Positions 18,175 to 26,934 of a DNA stretch of 64,000 nucleotides are shown piece by piece. The stretch spans positions 186,001-250,000 of the forward strand of contig JBBCJB010000004.1 in NCBI GenBank assembly GCA_037190485.1. Reading direction: 5' to 3'. Below the pieces are notes generated by a model. The model searched no databases. It had not been told where the DNA came from and was given only the letters and a program-made list of their open reading frames with translations. The first letter of the stretch is position 1. Each line of letters opens with the position of its first letter. The stretch is from Parapedobacter sp037190485 (lineage in GTDB: Bacteria > Bacteroidota > Bacteroidia > Sphingobacteriales > Sphingobacteriaceae). Made by a program: the position numbers and the translations under genes.

Positions 18175-19407
18175 TTACCACGACTTTGGCGTCGGTGTCG
18201 TGAGCACCTCAAAATCGTTTGTACTGTTGTTGGTATCTTGCAAGACGCGCCTGCCGTTTACGGTCGCTTTCACCTTCCTGCGGATCGATTCGCCCGAGTT
18301 GTTGTTGCTCACCGACTGGAATCCCGCATCCAGTGCCGTCGGCAACCGCTTGAAATCGGTCACTGTCGGATTCCGGATGCAATCCACCGCATCGATCACG
18401 TATTCAACGGGCAGTTGCGGGTAGGTCGTCAGCAACGTACTGCCAGGCTCCGTGAACTGCGGCAGGCTTGCCGGTTCGGGATGCCTGAAGATGGCCATGC
18501 TGGGACCGAAAACCGTAGGCCACCAGTCAATGATTGTTTGCGAATGCGTGAAATGGATGATCATGTTCGGGACATTGGCGTTATCCACGTCGCGGATCGT
18601 GGCCGGGATATCCCAATAGGCTTCGAAATCAGCGCTACCCGTACCCAGATCCACGGGCGAATTTGGGTTACCCAGTTCGGTATCAGACTTATGATTGATC
18701 GCAGACCGGGCAATCAGTATCGAGGTTCCCGGCTCCACGGGATACGTCGTGCCGTTGCCCGGCACCATCAGGATATTCTGGAAGTAAATGTGCTGCTGGT
18801 CTGCCTTGAATCCGCTGGGGATCGAACTGGCGCTTACATAAGGCCTACCCATCACTTCACCGATGCACAGGCTGTCGGCATACAATACCTCCGTCGAATT
18901 GTTGTAGATTTCGTAGAATGCGTCGGCACCGTTGGTGCCCCCTTTGCCTTCGGCGTCGCTTGCCCCGGCGTAATACATCTCCTTGATCAAGAAGCCCCCC
19001 ACCGCGCTCCCGGCAAGTCGCAGCTCGATCCGGCCGCCGGCCACCGATACCTGTTGGTTGCTGGCAGCTGCATTCAGGCTCACTTCCTCTTCCAGCCCGG
19101 TCAACGCCAGTGCTTGCTGCGGCGTCAACTCCTTGTTGGCCGTGATGGTATAGGCACCGGGCAATACCGACGCAAAGAACGCATTTCCTTCGGCGTCGGT
19201 GGTCGCCGTTGCCTTATTACCGGTGAACGCATTGGTCAGTTCCACGTTTACGCCTTCGGCATAGGTACTGCCATAGGTCTCCGGATAGGTCACCGCCACG
19301 GTAACGTCTACCGAAGGGTCCTTCTCGCTGTCTTTCTTGCAACTCCCCAATGCCATCGCAGTTACGAAAGCCATGGCCAGGGATAATGTATTGATACGCG
19401 TTTTCAT
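18175..19407 (-). CDS. DUF4876-family lipoprotein
   Basis: A 410-residue lipoprotein. The signal peptide ends MALGSCKKDSEKDP, with lipobox cysteine near residue 23. Residues of about 33-110 form a carboxypeptidase-regulatory/PEGA-like beta-sandwich (VTVAVTYPETYG, FFASVLPGAYTITANK). The rest (VGGFLIKEMYYAGASD onwards) is the DUF4876 core. It lies between a TonB receptor (20-bp gap) and the DUF6850 barrel (14-bp gap), the usual order for this family. Like SusD for SusC, it is probably the surface subunit of the receptor; that role is inferred from context. Confidence 0.8.
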   Translation of the reverse strand: MKTRINTLSLAMAFVTAMALGSCKKDSEKDPSVDVTVAVTYPETYGSTYAEGVNVELTNAFTGNKATATTDAEGNAFFASVLPGAYTITANKELTPQQALALTGLEEEVSLNAAASNQQVSVAGGRIELRLAGSAVGGFLIKEMYYAGASDAEGKGGTNGADAFYEIYNNSTEVLYADSLCIGEVMGRPYVSASSIPSGFKADQQHIYFQNILMVPGNGTTYPVEPGTSILIARSAINHKSDTELGNPNSPVDLGTGSADFEAYWDIPATIRDVDNANVPNMIIHFTHSQTIIDWWPTVFGPSMAIFRHPEPASLPQFTEPGSTLLTTYPQLPVEYVIDAVDCIRNPTVTDFKRLPTALDAGFQSVSNNNSGESIRRKVKATVNGRRVLQDTNNSTNDFEVLTTPTPKSW

Positions 19408-19427
19408 GTTTGATTATTTATTATCCA

Positions 19428-22400
19428 TTAAAATCTGAAATTCATTTCTGCCCCGAATAGGAAATCCTGGCCCCGCCGGTTGTATTGGTTGGCCCACCGC
19501 GTATTTTGCTGCAACGGATTATGCATAAATACGTTGTTCGCAAAAAACGAGAACCCCAGTTGGTTGCTGATTTCCTTGGTCAGCCGTAGGTTGAACAACC
19601 AATTCGGCTTCCAGCTTTCCGTCAGGAAGTATTCATCGGTGAAGGCGAGCGTCACCTCCCGGTTTGCTAGATCCATGTAATCCAACTGCGCACGTTCGGC
19701 AGGTGAAAACCAGTGTACCGTACCGGTCTGTTTGCTGTAATAGCCTTGCGCAATCCGGTCATAACCGATGTAGTCGTGCCGATCCAGCCACACCGTCTGT
19801 ATGGCCAGCGACGCCACCAGCCGAAATTGCGGGATATGGTGGATCACGCGCAGCGTGGTGTTGAACCGTTCCTGCACGTTGCCGCGCCCGGTACCGTATA
19901 CCCCCACCCGGTCTGGATTTCCGCCTCCCGTTGGCGACTGCTTTACGATGTATGGCCCGGTTGATTCCGTGCGTGATTGCATCCACGCGCCATTGACCAT
20001 GAACGAGGTCCGCAACGCGTCGATACGGCCAAAATCAACGTCGAATTCAACGCCCCTGTTCACGTTGCGACGGCCGTTGGTTGGCACGGTATAATCGGTA
20101 TAGACGGTATCCACGCCTACCGGCACGGGGTTTACCGTTGGCTGGCTGCCCGGGTTGGCGGCCAGTACCTGGTACCGGTTTACGAATACGCGCTGCAGGC
20201 TCGCCAAGGTCTGCATGTATTCGTAGCCATTGCGTGTCAATTCGTGGTAGGCCGTTGCACGGATGTTGGCCCAAGGCAGGTCATAAGCAAACCCCAGCTC
20301 CCTTTTCGTGTTGTAAGCGATCTTCAATTGCGGCTCATCGCGATTGAAAACACGGGTCGTAGCCAAAATCAGGCGCTCGGCGGGGTTGTCTGTATAGTGG
20401 TTGAGCACGATGTAATCGTAGTAGGCCGGCTGCGGATACAGGTACGCAAGCGTAGGCGCTTTAGCCGCCAACCCATATCCCCCACGCAACTGGAAACCGT
20501 CGAACAAGGCGTAAGAAACATTGACACGTGGCGAAAGCGACAGCCCGACTTCAGACTGCCAAGGGCTTTCGGGCTGCACATTATCAAACCTCACCCCCGC
20601 CTGCACGGTAAATCGGCGTCCCCATAACCGCGCTTCGGCACGGTCTTCCAGGTATAGCGAAAGCATGTTGAGCGCGGGGATCTCCGCATAGCTCCGCTCG
20701 CGTGACGAACCGCTGTTGTTCAATCGCGGCGGACGCGTGGGATCGTATTGTTTTCCTTGGCCGGTGTTATCCTCTGTCCGCCATTCCGCCCCGGCCAGTA
20801 TCCGGTGTGTCATGCCACCGGTTTGCACCGTGAAATTGTTCGTCACTTTCAGGAACACCGTGAGCGGCTGCCCTTCGATCGTCGTTTGGTTCAGGTAGAG
20901 TCCGGGTACGAGTACGGTGGGTACCGCCTCGGTCGGCTCCATGGCCGTCGCCACCGGAAACACGTTACCGCCCACCAATGCCTGTTGGTAACCGTATTGA
21001 TCGCTGTAATCCACCGCCAGTTGCACGTGGATATTTTCGGCAAACCGGTATCGGCTATTCCATTTCGCCCCCATATTGAAGCGGTAATTGTAATCCCTGG
21101 CGTAGTTCCGGGTTTCCGCCTCGTCATCGGGATCGAGCTTCTGCTGGCCGATGTTGGCGCGGTAGTTCAGGTTGGTGGTCAGCAGCAAGGGGCGCTCATG
21201 GCCAAAACGCTTTTCGTGTTGCAAGCCAACCGTATAGCGATCGAAACTATTCACGTCGAAACGCTGGTCGGACACCGCGCGGGTATAATCCAGGTCTATA
21301 TTCAGCAACCCGGCGTTGCGATCGAGGTCGATTCCTTTGGTACCCGACACCTGGAAGATGTTCGGTGTGATGCGTAGTTTGGTTTGGAGCGGCGATTTGC
21401 CGGTTTTGGTCTTGACCACGACCGCCCCCGCGGTGATGTCGCCGTATTCGACGGACGGTATCCCCCGGATCACCTCCACCGATTCGATATTGTCGGCACT
21501 GAAGTGCCTGAAATCGACACCACTGCCCGCGGTGGTTTGGTACGCACCCAATACGCCGCTGGTCGGTAATCCGCTCAGCTGCATGTTGGCGTTGTTAGAC
21601 ACCGGCGCACCGTTGATGTACAAACCCGTACCCAAGCTACCGATATTATCCACGCTCAGCTGCCTGAGCGCCACCCGGTTTACGCTCGTCAGCGAGGGGT
21701 TGGTCATCAACGCCCCCGGCGTCAGTTGCAGCACGTCGGCCAAACTGGTGGCCTGCAGGTGCTCGATCGCCCTGGCATCGATGCGCGAAGACGTCGCCTC
21801 CCCGGCTTGCTGCTCCTGGGCCGTTACCCGCACCTCGTCCAGATCCAGTTGGTTGAGCTGTACCTCCACATCCAAGTGGACATCGCCGGCACTTTCATCC
21901 ACCGTGAAATCCCACGTCTTCGGGACGATGCTGATGCTTCGGACCTGCAGGCTATACCGACCTGGCCGCAGCACGCCCAACACGAACGTTCCATCCTGTG
22001 CGGCCTGCGTTGCAAGCCCCGATTCCATGAGCTGAATCGACGCATACGGCACGGCCGCCTGGGTATCCTGCAATCGGATGGTGCCAGACACCCTGCGCGC
22101 TGGCTGGGCGCGTGCTGCCAACGATTCCGCGGGGGCTGCACGCTGGATGGTATAATATGCCGTTAGCGCCTTGCGGCACGTCAGTCCATGCGGTGCCAGT
22201 AGCTTTTCGAGCGTCGCGTCGAGGGAACTTCCTGCCGCAACCGACTTTTCCGGCACCCGTATGCCCGCCACCAGTTCGCGATCGTACGCAAAACGCACGC
22301 CATGACGGTTCCCGAGTCGGTTCAGCGCCTCGCTCAGCGGGATTTCACCCTGCTGCCAAGCGGCATGGCCATGGACCATTGGAACCCATGGCAGACAGAT

Positions 22401-22439
22401 GAACAACGTAGCGAAAAAACAAGCCCTGTACCAGCCCAT
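19428..22439 (-). CDS. TonB-dependent receptor with N-terminal STN signalling domain
   Basis: A 1003-residue outer-membrane receptor. The signal peptide (1-24) is followed by a secretin/TonB N-terminal STN domain (about 30-95; IPLSEALNRLGNRHGVRFAY). A carboxypeptidase-like domain lies at about 118-200. The plug at about 215-330 has EHLQATSLADVLQLTPGALM, GLYINGAPVSNNANMQLSG and IESVEVIRGIPSVEYG. A 22-strand barrel follows, ending in FLFGAEMNFRF. STN domains contact FecR-type anti-sigma factors, and a fecR gene lies 5 bp upstream, so uptake through this receptor should be coupled to gene control. It is followed by DUF4876 and DUF6850 genes. The substrate is unknown; iron chelates are one possibility for such circuits. 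Confidence 0.93.
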   Translation of the reverse strand: MGWYRACFFATLFICLPWVPMVHGHAAWQQGEIPLSEALNRLGNRHGVRFAYDRELVAGIRVPEKSVAAGSSLDATLEKLLAPHGLTCRKALTAYYTIQRAAPAESLAARAQPARRVSGTIRLQDTQAAVPYASIQLMESGLATQAAQDGTFVLGVLRPGRYSLQVRSISIVPKTWDFTVDESAGDVHLDVEVQLNQLDLDEVRVTAQEQQAGEATSSRIDARAIEHLQATSLADVLQLTPGALMTNPSLTSVNRVALRQLSVDNIGSLGTGLYINGAPVSNNANMQLSGLPTSGVLGAYQTTAGSGVDFRHFSADNIESVEVIRGIPSVEYGDITAGAVVVKTKTGKSPLQTKLRITPNIFQVSGTKGIDLDRNAGLLNIDLDYTRAVSDQRFDVNSFDRYTVGLQHEKRFGHERPLLLTTNLNYRANIGQQKLDPDDEAETRNYARDYNYRFNMGAKWNSRYRFAENIHVQLAVDYSDQYGYQQALVGGNVFPVATAMEPTEAVPTVLVPGLYLNQTTIEGQPLTVFLKVTNNFTVQTGGMTHRILAGAEWRTEDNTGQGKQYDPTRPPRLNNSGSSRERSYAEIPALNMLSLYLEDRAEARLWGRRFTVQAGVRFDNVQPESPWQSEVGLSLSPRVNVSYALFDGFQLRGGYGLAAKAPTLAYLYPQPAYYDYIVLNHYTDNPAERLILATTRVFNRDEPQLKIAYNTKRELGFAYDLPWANIRATAYHELTRNGYEYMQTLASLQRVFVNRYQVLAANPGSQPTVNPVPVGVDTVYTDYTVPTNGRRNVNRGVEFDVDFGRIDALRTSFMVNGAWMQSRTESTGPYIVKQSPTGGGNPDRVGVYGTGRGNVQERFNTTLRVIHHIPQFRLVASLAIQTVWLDRHDYIGYDRIAQGYYSKQTGTVHWFSPAERAQLDYMDLANREVTLAFTDEYFLTESWKPNWLFNLRLTKEISNQLGFSFFANNVFMHNPLQQNTRWANQYNRRGQDFLFGAEMNFRF

Positions 22440-22444
22440 GCTGC

Positions 22445-23473
22445 TTACTTCTTGGATAACCGGAAAACTCCGGGGCCGCTTTCGGTCAATTGGCCATCCA
22501 CGATGGCCGCGATCACGGCCAGTGTTTCGGTCGCGGCGCTAAACGGAACGATGCCATCCAGGTGGCGATCGTGGAAGTCGCGATCGGCCTGTATCGTTAC
22601 GCCGAAGTTCCCGGCGATATACGCTATCGCATCATGCAGCGGTGCATCATGCAACGCAAGTTCGTTGGTTTGCGGCAGGCGTGCAATGGCCCGCGGCCCG
22701 GAATGCTTCACCAGGTCGCCGTGCTGGCCGTAAGAAACCGATTCGCCCGGCGACAGCACCACCCGGTGCCCAGCACGGTCTACCTGCACCCGACCGGACT
22801 CGAGGTGTACCAAAGGCGTTCGCGCCTCGCGATTATAGACGGTAAACACGGTACCCAATACCGTCACCGATAAACTGTCGTTCAGGTAAACCTTGAATGG
22901 CGCATGGGTACGGCCCGCTGCGGCCGTTTCCTTCATCCTGGCGATATCCAATCGGCTTTCCCCAGCTAGCCAAACTTCCCGCGGCGTCCCGGAGTTCCAT
23001 TGCCTTGCATAGCGGATGGACGAGTTGGGGTATAACACGAGCGTCGACCCGTCGGGTAGCGCGATTTCGGCATCTTCGCCATACGCGGTGCGCACTTCGA
23101 CCATCGGTTCCTGACGCAGGAACAAATACAAACCAAGTGCGATCGTAGCCAATAGGGCAGCCGCGGCCATCCATTGATACGATAACCTGCGGTATCGGTG
23201 CCCCATCGGCTCAACTGCCGGCGTCGCCAACTTTCGCTGGATGGCCTCCCAATCATCGGCCTGCCGGGTCGTTTTGGCTTCCGGTTTCACCGTACGCAAT
23301 GCCCGTATCATCCCTGCGGCCTCGTCCATGAGCGGAGTCAAGTGGGGATGCGCTTTGCGCACGGCCTCCCACTTCGTGGTCAATCGGTTATTCTCCGGTC
23401 CTAAAACCCAGTCCCTGAACGATTCGTCGGCAAGGAAATCGACTACCGTGTATTGTTTGTATCGGCTATTCAC
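22445..23473 (-). CDS. FecR-family anti-sigma factor
   Basis: A 342-residue inner-membrane regulator. The cytoplasmic N-terminus (about 1-95) would bind a sigma factor. One transmembrane helix follows (101-119, WMAAAALLATIALGLYLFL), then the periplasmic FecR domain (about 126-215; DAEIALPDGSTLVLYPNSSI, VTVLGTVFTVYN). A C-terminal DUF4974-like segment ends in a beta-rich tail (FRLSKK). It heads the minus-strand gene run and overlaps regulation with the receptor gene 5 bp downstream. Unusually, no sigma gene precedes it; the only same-strand sigma is at 13.1-13.6 kb. Confidence 0.92.
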   Translation of the reverse strand: MNSRYKQYTVVDFLADESFRDWVLGPENNRLTTKWEAVRKAHPHLTPLMDEAAGMIRALRTVKPEAKTTRQADDWEAIQRKLATPAVEPMGHRYRRLSYQWMAAAALLATIALGLYLFLRQEPMVEVRTAYGEDAEIALPDGSTLVLYPNSSIRYARQWNSGTPREVWLAGESRLDIARMKETAAAGRTHAPFKVYLNDSLSVTVLGTVFTVYNREARTPLVHLESGRVQVDRAGHRVVLSPGESVSYGQHGDLVKHSGPRAIARLPQTNELALHDAPLHDAIAYIAGNFGVTIQADRDFHDRHLDGIVPFSAATETLAVIAAIVDGQLTESGPGVFRLSKK

Positions 23474-23588
23474 GAATGTATATGTACCCTTTTACATACC
23501 ATACAGTTCACGTAATGCCGTTTTAACCCATGGGTTTATTTTTTTTTAAAACCTTATCTTTATTGCCGTATAGATTATCCGGCTTTTT

Positions 23589-24155
23589 GTGATACAGGCA
23601 TATTTCAGGAGTTTTGGTCTTTTCGAAGCGGAAGAGATCAATAGCGTCGTCCAGCTTTTCGAACGCAAAAAACTAAACAAGCATGATTGTTTTGTGAGCG
23701 AAGGCGAATCGTGCACAGCTATTGCGTTCATCCAGTCGGGCATATTCCGTTCCCATTACCAGGCCGACGATGGCACGGAGCATACCTTCTGTTTCCGTTT
23801 CCCCAATCAGTTGATGGCCCCTTATTCAGCATTTATCACCGGGGGGCCGAGCGTGGAAACCATGCAAGCCATCACCGATGCGGAAATCCTTGTGGCCAAG
23901 GTCGATCGCATCCGCGCCCTCATTGATACCAACCCTAAATGGGTCCAATTCCTGAAACGCCATGCGGAACACGAATATATCGAATTGGAAAAACGGTTCT
24001 TCCAATTCCAGCGCGATAGCGCCACAAAACGCTACCATGCGCTGCTGACGAACCAACCTGACTACGTGCGGCAGATTCCCTTGCAATACCTGGCCTCCTA
24101 CCTCGGCGTCACGCAAAGGCACCTGAGTCGCATCCGGGCAGCCATTAGTTTTTAG
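23589..24155 (+). CDS. Crp/Fnr-family transcriptional regulator
   Basis: A 188-residue one-component regulator. The start is GTG at 23589; the frame is closed 18 bp upstream by TAG, so no longer form exists. A cyclic-nucleotide-binding-type jelly roll covers about residues 10-110 (KHDCFVSEGESCTAIAFIQS, IFRSHYQADDGTEHTFCFRF). The C-terminal helix-turn-helix is short (IPLQYLASYLGVTQRHLSRI), typical of Bacteroidota members. The ligand pocket lacks the classical cAMP Arg-Ser arrangement, so the signal is unknown. It is divergent from fecR and precedes an oxidoreductase gene by 63 bp, its likely target. Confidence 0.88.
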   Translation: MIQAYFRSFGLFEAEEINSVVQLFERKKLNKHDCFVSEGESCTAIAFIQSGIFRSHYQADDGTEHTFCFRFPNQLMAPYSAFITGGPSVETMQAITDAEILVAKVDRIRALIDTNPKWVQFLKRHAEHEYIELEKRFFQFQRDSATKRYHALLTNQPDYVRQIPLQYLASYLGVTQRHLSRIRAAISF

Positions 24156-24218
24156 ACATTTGTCCTTTCCCGTTGCGCAGCGCATCGATACTTTTGCCAG
24201 AACAGCATCAACAACCAC

Positions 24219-24800
24219 ATGGGCAAAAAAATCGTGATCATCAATGGGCATCCCAATCCGGCGTCCTTCAATTTTGGCATCGCAAAAGCATATCAGGACG
24301 GCGCCGTCCAATCCGGCGCGGATGTGCGAGTCATTACGATTGCCGAGTTGGACTTCAATCCCAACCTCAAGTACGGCTACCGACAACGGATCGAGCTGGA
24401 ACCCGATCTGCTCCACGCCTGGGAGCTCATCCAATGGGCCGAGCACCTGGTTTGGATCCATCCGGTTTGGTGGGGTGGCTTGCCCGCCATGATGAAGGGC
24501 TTTATCGACCGGGTGTTCCTACCGGGCTTTGCGTTTCGCTACCGCGAAAAATCGCTGTTTTGGGATAAGCTCCTGAAAGGAAAATCGGCGCGGATCATCA
24601 CCACGCTAGACCAACCCGGATGGGTTTACCGGTTGCTATTCGGGCGCCCCAGCGTCAACCAACTCAAAAAGTCGACGCTGGAATTCTGCGGCATCAAACC
24701 TGTAAGCGTGACTTATGTTGGCATTGTCAAAACTTCAGACGAGACCAAACGGGCCAAATGGCTCGATCAGATCCGGGGATTGGGGCGGCGGCAGAAGTAA
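24219..24800 (+). CDS. NAD(P)H-dependent flavin oxidoreductase (flavodoxin_2 family)
   Basis: A 193-residue cytoplasmic flavoprotein of the NQO/MdaB/KefF type. It has an N-terminal strand-loop for FMN/FAD phosphate (KIVIINGHPNPASFNF) and the middle signature WIHPVWWGGLPAMMKGFIDR, plus FLPGFAF. Family members pass two electrons from NAD(P)H to quinones or other acceptors. The length is typical. It follows a Crp/Fnr-like regulator in the same direction, a frequent pairing in Bacteroidota, so it may be a redox- or electrophile-induced gene. Confidence 0.9.
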   Translation: MGKKIVIINGHPNPASFNFGIAKAYQDGAVQSGADVRVITIAELDFNPNLKYGYRQRIELEPDLLHAWELIQWAEHLVWIHPVWWGGLPAMMKGFIDRVFLPGFAFRYREKSLFWDKLLKGKSARIITTLDQPGWVYRLLFGRPSVNQLKKSTLEFCGIKPVSVTYVGIVKTSDETKRAKWLDQIRGLGRRQK

Positions 24801-24983
24801 GGCAATTGCATCGGCAGCCCGATTTGGCGTAAAGCCCGCAGAATAGGTTGTTTTCGAATGTTCATACCCGAATGTCAATCAGGGTGCGAAAATATTGAAA
24901 TTATTACTTACACGCGAACACTAGCCGACGATTTATGGAATCGTTGGCCTCCAAACATCCAATTATAAAAACAGGTAGTCTTC

Positions 24984-25601
24984 ATGGTATCAAAAGCGAC
25001 TCAGTCAACCGCACAGGATCTCGTGGTCTTATCCATCCGTGTGCTATTGGCATGCATCTTCCTTTCCTATGGCACGTCCAAATTGTTTGGTACCCAATTC
25101 GGCAACCTCACTGCGCAGGAATTAGCCACCCCTATCAAGGACCTAAGCCTGTTCAAGATTGCCTGGTACCTATTTGATCACCAGCCCTTCATGATCTTTA
25201 TTGGCGTTTCGCAGATCGTCGCTTCGCTACTGCTCCTCTACAACCGCACCATGATCATTGGCGCACTGATGCTTATACCCATCATCGTCAACATCCTGAT
25301 CATTGACCTCACGATCATGCCGTATGGATTCAAACTGGGGTTTCTCTTTCGACTTACCACATACCTCTGCTACATCGGGTTGCTGCTGTGGCATTATCGC
25401 CAGCATCTCGCACCGGCGTGGCGACAAGTTACGGCAATCCGAGCCATGCGTTTTCCCCCTCAAAAAAAGATCGCCTATTTATTGGTACTGTTGTTTATCC
25501 CCGCCCTGGAAATCATTCCGGGATTGCTCAAAACAATTTATTTTGCGGTGACACATCCGGCATCGTTCGCCGAGGGAATCCGTTCGCTATTCGGCGGATG
25601 A
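24984..25601 (+). CDS. DoxX-like integral membrane protein
   Basis: A 205-residue inner-membrane protein with four hydrophobic helices (about 16-36, 65-85, 88-108 and 117-137) and a fifth near 162-180. The start VLSIRVLLACIFLSYGTSKL resembles the opening of DoxX/DoxD-family proteins, which are linked to quinone or thiol redox chemistry. No catalytic residues can be assigned. It is preceded by a 183-bp gap and is convergent with a lipoprotein gene 13 bp away. Confidence 0.7.
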   Translation: MVSKATQSTAQDLVVLSIRVLLACIFLSYGTSKLFGTQFGNLTAQELATPIKDLSLFKIAWYLFDHQPFMIFIGVSQIVASLLLLYNRTMIIGALMLIPIIVNILIIDLTIMPYGFKLGFLFRLTTYLCYIGLLLWHYRQHLAPAWRQVTAIRAMRFPPQKKIAYLLVLLFIPALEIIPGLLKTIYFAVTHPASFAEGIRSLFGG

Positions 25602-25614
25602 AGGTATTACAGCT

Positions 25615-26058
25615 TTACTTTACCGTCAGTTTTGTTTCGCCCGACACCAAGCTGATGTGGCAGCAGTCAAAGGTCACGACGTACTCGGCATTGACCACCT
25701 CCCGGTTGCCGACGTAGCCCTGGAACCGCAGCTTGGTGCGTTTGAATCGGGGAATGTACTTTTCGTCCAGGTCGCCGGTTATCGCATAGCTGCCCAGCTT
25801 CCTGAACACTTGCCATTCCTCGCGCGGGTAGGTCCTGGTCAGGTCTTTGCCATCGCTCTGGCGGGTTACCTTTACCTTGTCCAGCGCTGCCGGTTGGCCC
25901 GACCTGTCTGTTACCTTGACGGTAACCCACCGCAGCTCCTTGGTGCAGGCCATCGATGTGCAATCCTGCTCTTCCATGCTTTCGAGCTCCCGCTGTTCGC
26001 ATGATAGCATGGACGCCAATCCGAGCACTAAAACAAAATAGGTAAATCTGTACATCAT
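25615..26058 (-). CDS. Small lipoprotein with Ig-like beta-sandwich
   Basis: A 147-residue lipoprotein: MMYRFTYFVLVLGLASMLSC gives a lipobox cysteine at residue 20. The mature part starts with a cysteine-containing acidic stretch. A beta-sandwich follows, of the carboxypeptidase-regulatory kind (VTVKVTDRSGQPAALDKVKV, a DLTRTYPREEW loop), and a second cysteine pair near TFDCCH. It has no named family that I recognise. It stands alone on the minus strand. Confidence 0.7.
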   Translation of the reverse strand: MMYRFTYFVLVLGLASMLSCEQRELESMEEQDCTSMACTKELRWVTVKVTDRSGQPAALDKVKVTRQSDGKDLTRTYPREEWQVFRKLGSYAITGDLDEKYIPRFKRTKLRFQGYVGNREVVNAEYVVTFDCCHISLVSGETKLTVK

Positions 26059-26099
26059 AAATCAGTTTGCTAACAAGACGCCGCGAACGGGCATTTCGC

Positions 26100-26420
26100 T
26101 ACAACAGACTACGTAGCCGTCCGGACACCCCATACCTGCACTTAGGGAGCAAACGGTAACACGCGGAGAGTAAACGGCCCTACGCGCAAAGCGTTTAAGG
26201 ACGCACAGGAGGGTGTATACGGTTCCGCTGCGAAAGTAGCACCTTCCGCCGTGTCCGTGCCTCCTTACACCGCACCTGTAAACGATAACGCGGTATCCGT
26301 AGTTACTTGCCCGGCTCCACCGTATACCGGCTCCGCAAGACCGTCCGGTCCCACCGCTATCGTACATACTTCCCCAGCGCCTACCTTTACTGCGGGAGTA
26401 AACGGTAATTTGGCGTTTCC
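26100..26420. repeat. Degenerate 21-nt periodic array (about 15 units), non-coding as it stands
   Basis: This intergenic stretch is GC-rich and has no intact gene. Read on the minus strand it falls into units of seven codons with the loose pattern x-x-V/P-x-x-x-A/T (for example PAVKVGA, GEVCTIA, EPVYGGA, GQVTTDT). It is interrupted by stops. On the plus strand the similar words GCAAACG (26149) and GTAAACG (26170) are exactly 21 bp apart, and later copies stay near that phase. The units differ too much to be a recent tandem duplication. A second, longer array with the same period lies at 51.15-51.84 kb. Confidence 0.5.
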
Positions 26421-26505
26421 AGCCTTAACCCCAAGGTAGCCTTGCCGTGTATATCTTTTCAAATACGCCAGGGTTACCTATCCCGGCAAATACGTATAAA
26501 GGGCA

Positions 26506-26934
26506 ATGATAAACGCACTCAAACCGCTTATTTTTGCCACCGTGGGGCTAGCCCTTTCCGCCTGTTCGATACGGTCCGAACTCTTTATCCAGAACCGGTC
26601 TGCCAACGACCTGCTGGTCACCGTTACCTATACGATGCCGCTGGCCGATTTCGCCCGGAAGGAGGCGAACATGGATTACCTGCCAAAAATCTGCAAGCCG
26701 AAGCAATACCGCAAAGATGAGCAGGCCATACCGCTCACCTTCACGCATCGGTCGGATTCAACGCTGAGTATGCTCATTCCGGCATCGTCGACGGCAAGGA
26801 TCGAACGTTCCTACAACTTCATTTACGTGCAGCACATCCGTGAAATCACGTTTAACGGGAAGCGCCTCACCATCGACGAACTTATCGATGCTTCCAGGAA
26901 CTATCGCGGGGATCGCGTTTATGTGGTCGACTAA
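26506..26934 (+). CDS. Small lipoprotein of unknown function
   Basis: A 142-residue protein with a lipoprotein signal (FATVGLALSAC, cysteine at residue 20). The mature domain begins with a short beta segment (ELFIQNRSANDLLVTVTY) and has no membrane helix. A basic/aromatic middle (CKPKQYRKDEQAIPLTFTHR) includes one further cysteine. I recognise no family. It ends exactly where the convergent FecR-like gene ends, leaving no room for a terminator between them. Confidence 0.7.
   Translation: MINALKPLIFATVGLALSACSIRSELFIQNRSANDLLVTVTYTMPLADFARKEANMDYLPKICKPKQYRKDEQAIPLTFTHRSDSTLSMLIPASSTARIERSYNFIYVQHIREITFNGKRLTIDELIDASRNYRGDRVYVVD

Noticed and set aside
17869..19386. 505-codon plus-strand frame across the DUF6850 and DUF4876 genes
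   Set aside because: It crosses two genes and their spacer on the opposite strand and has typical shadow composition (Arg, His, Gly-rich) without structure.
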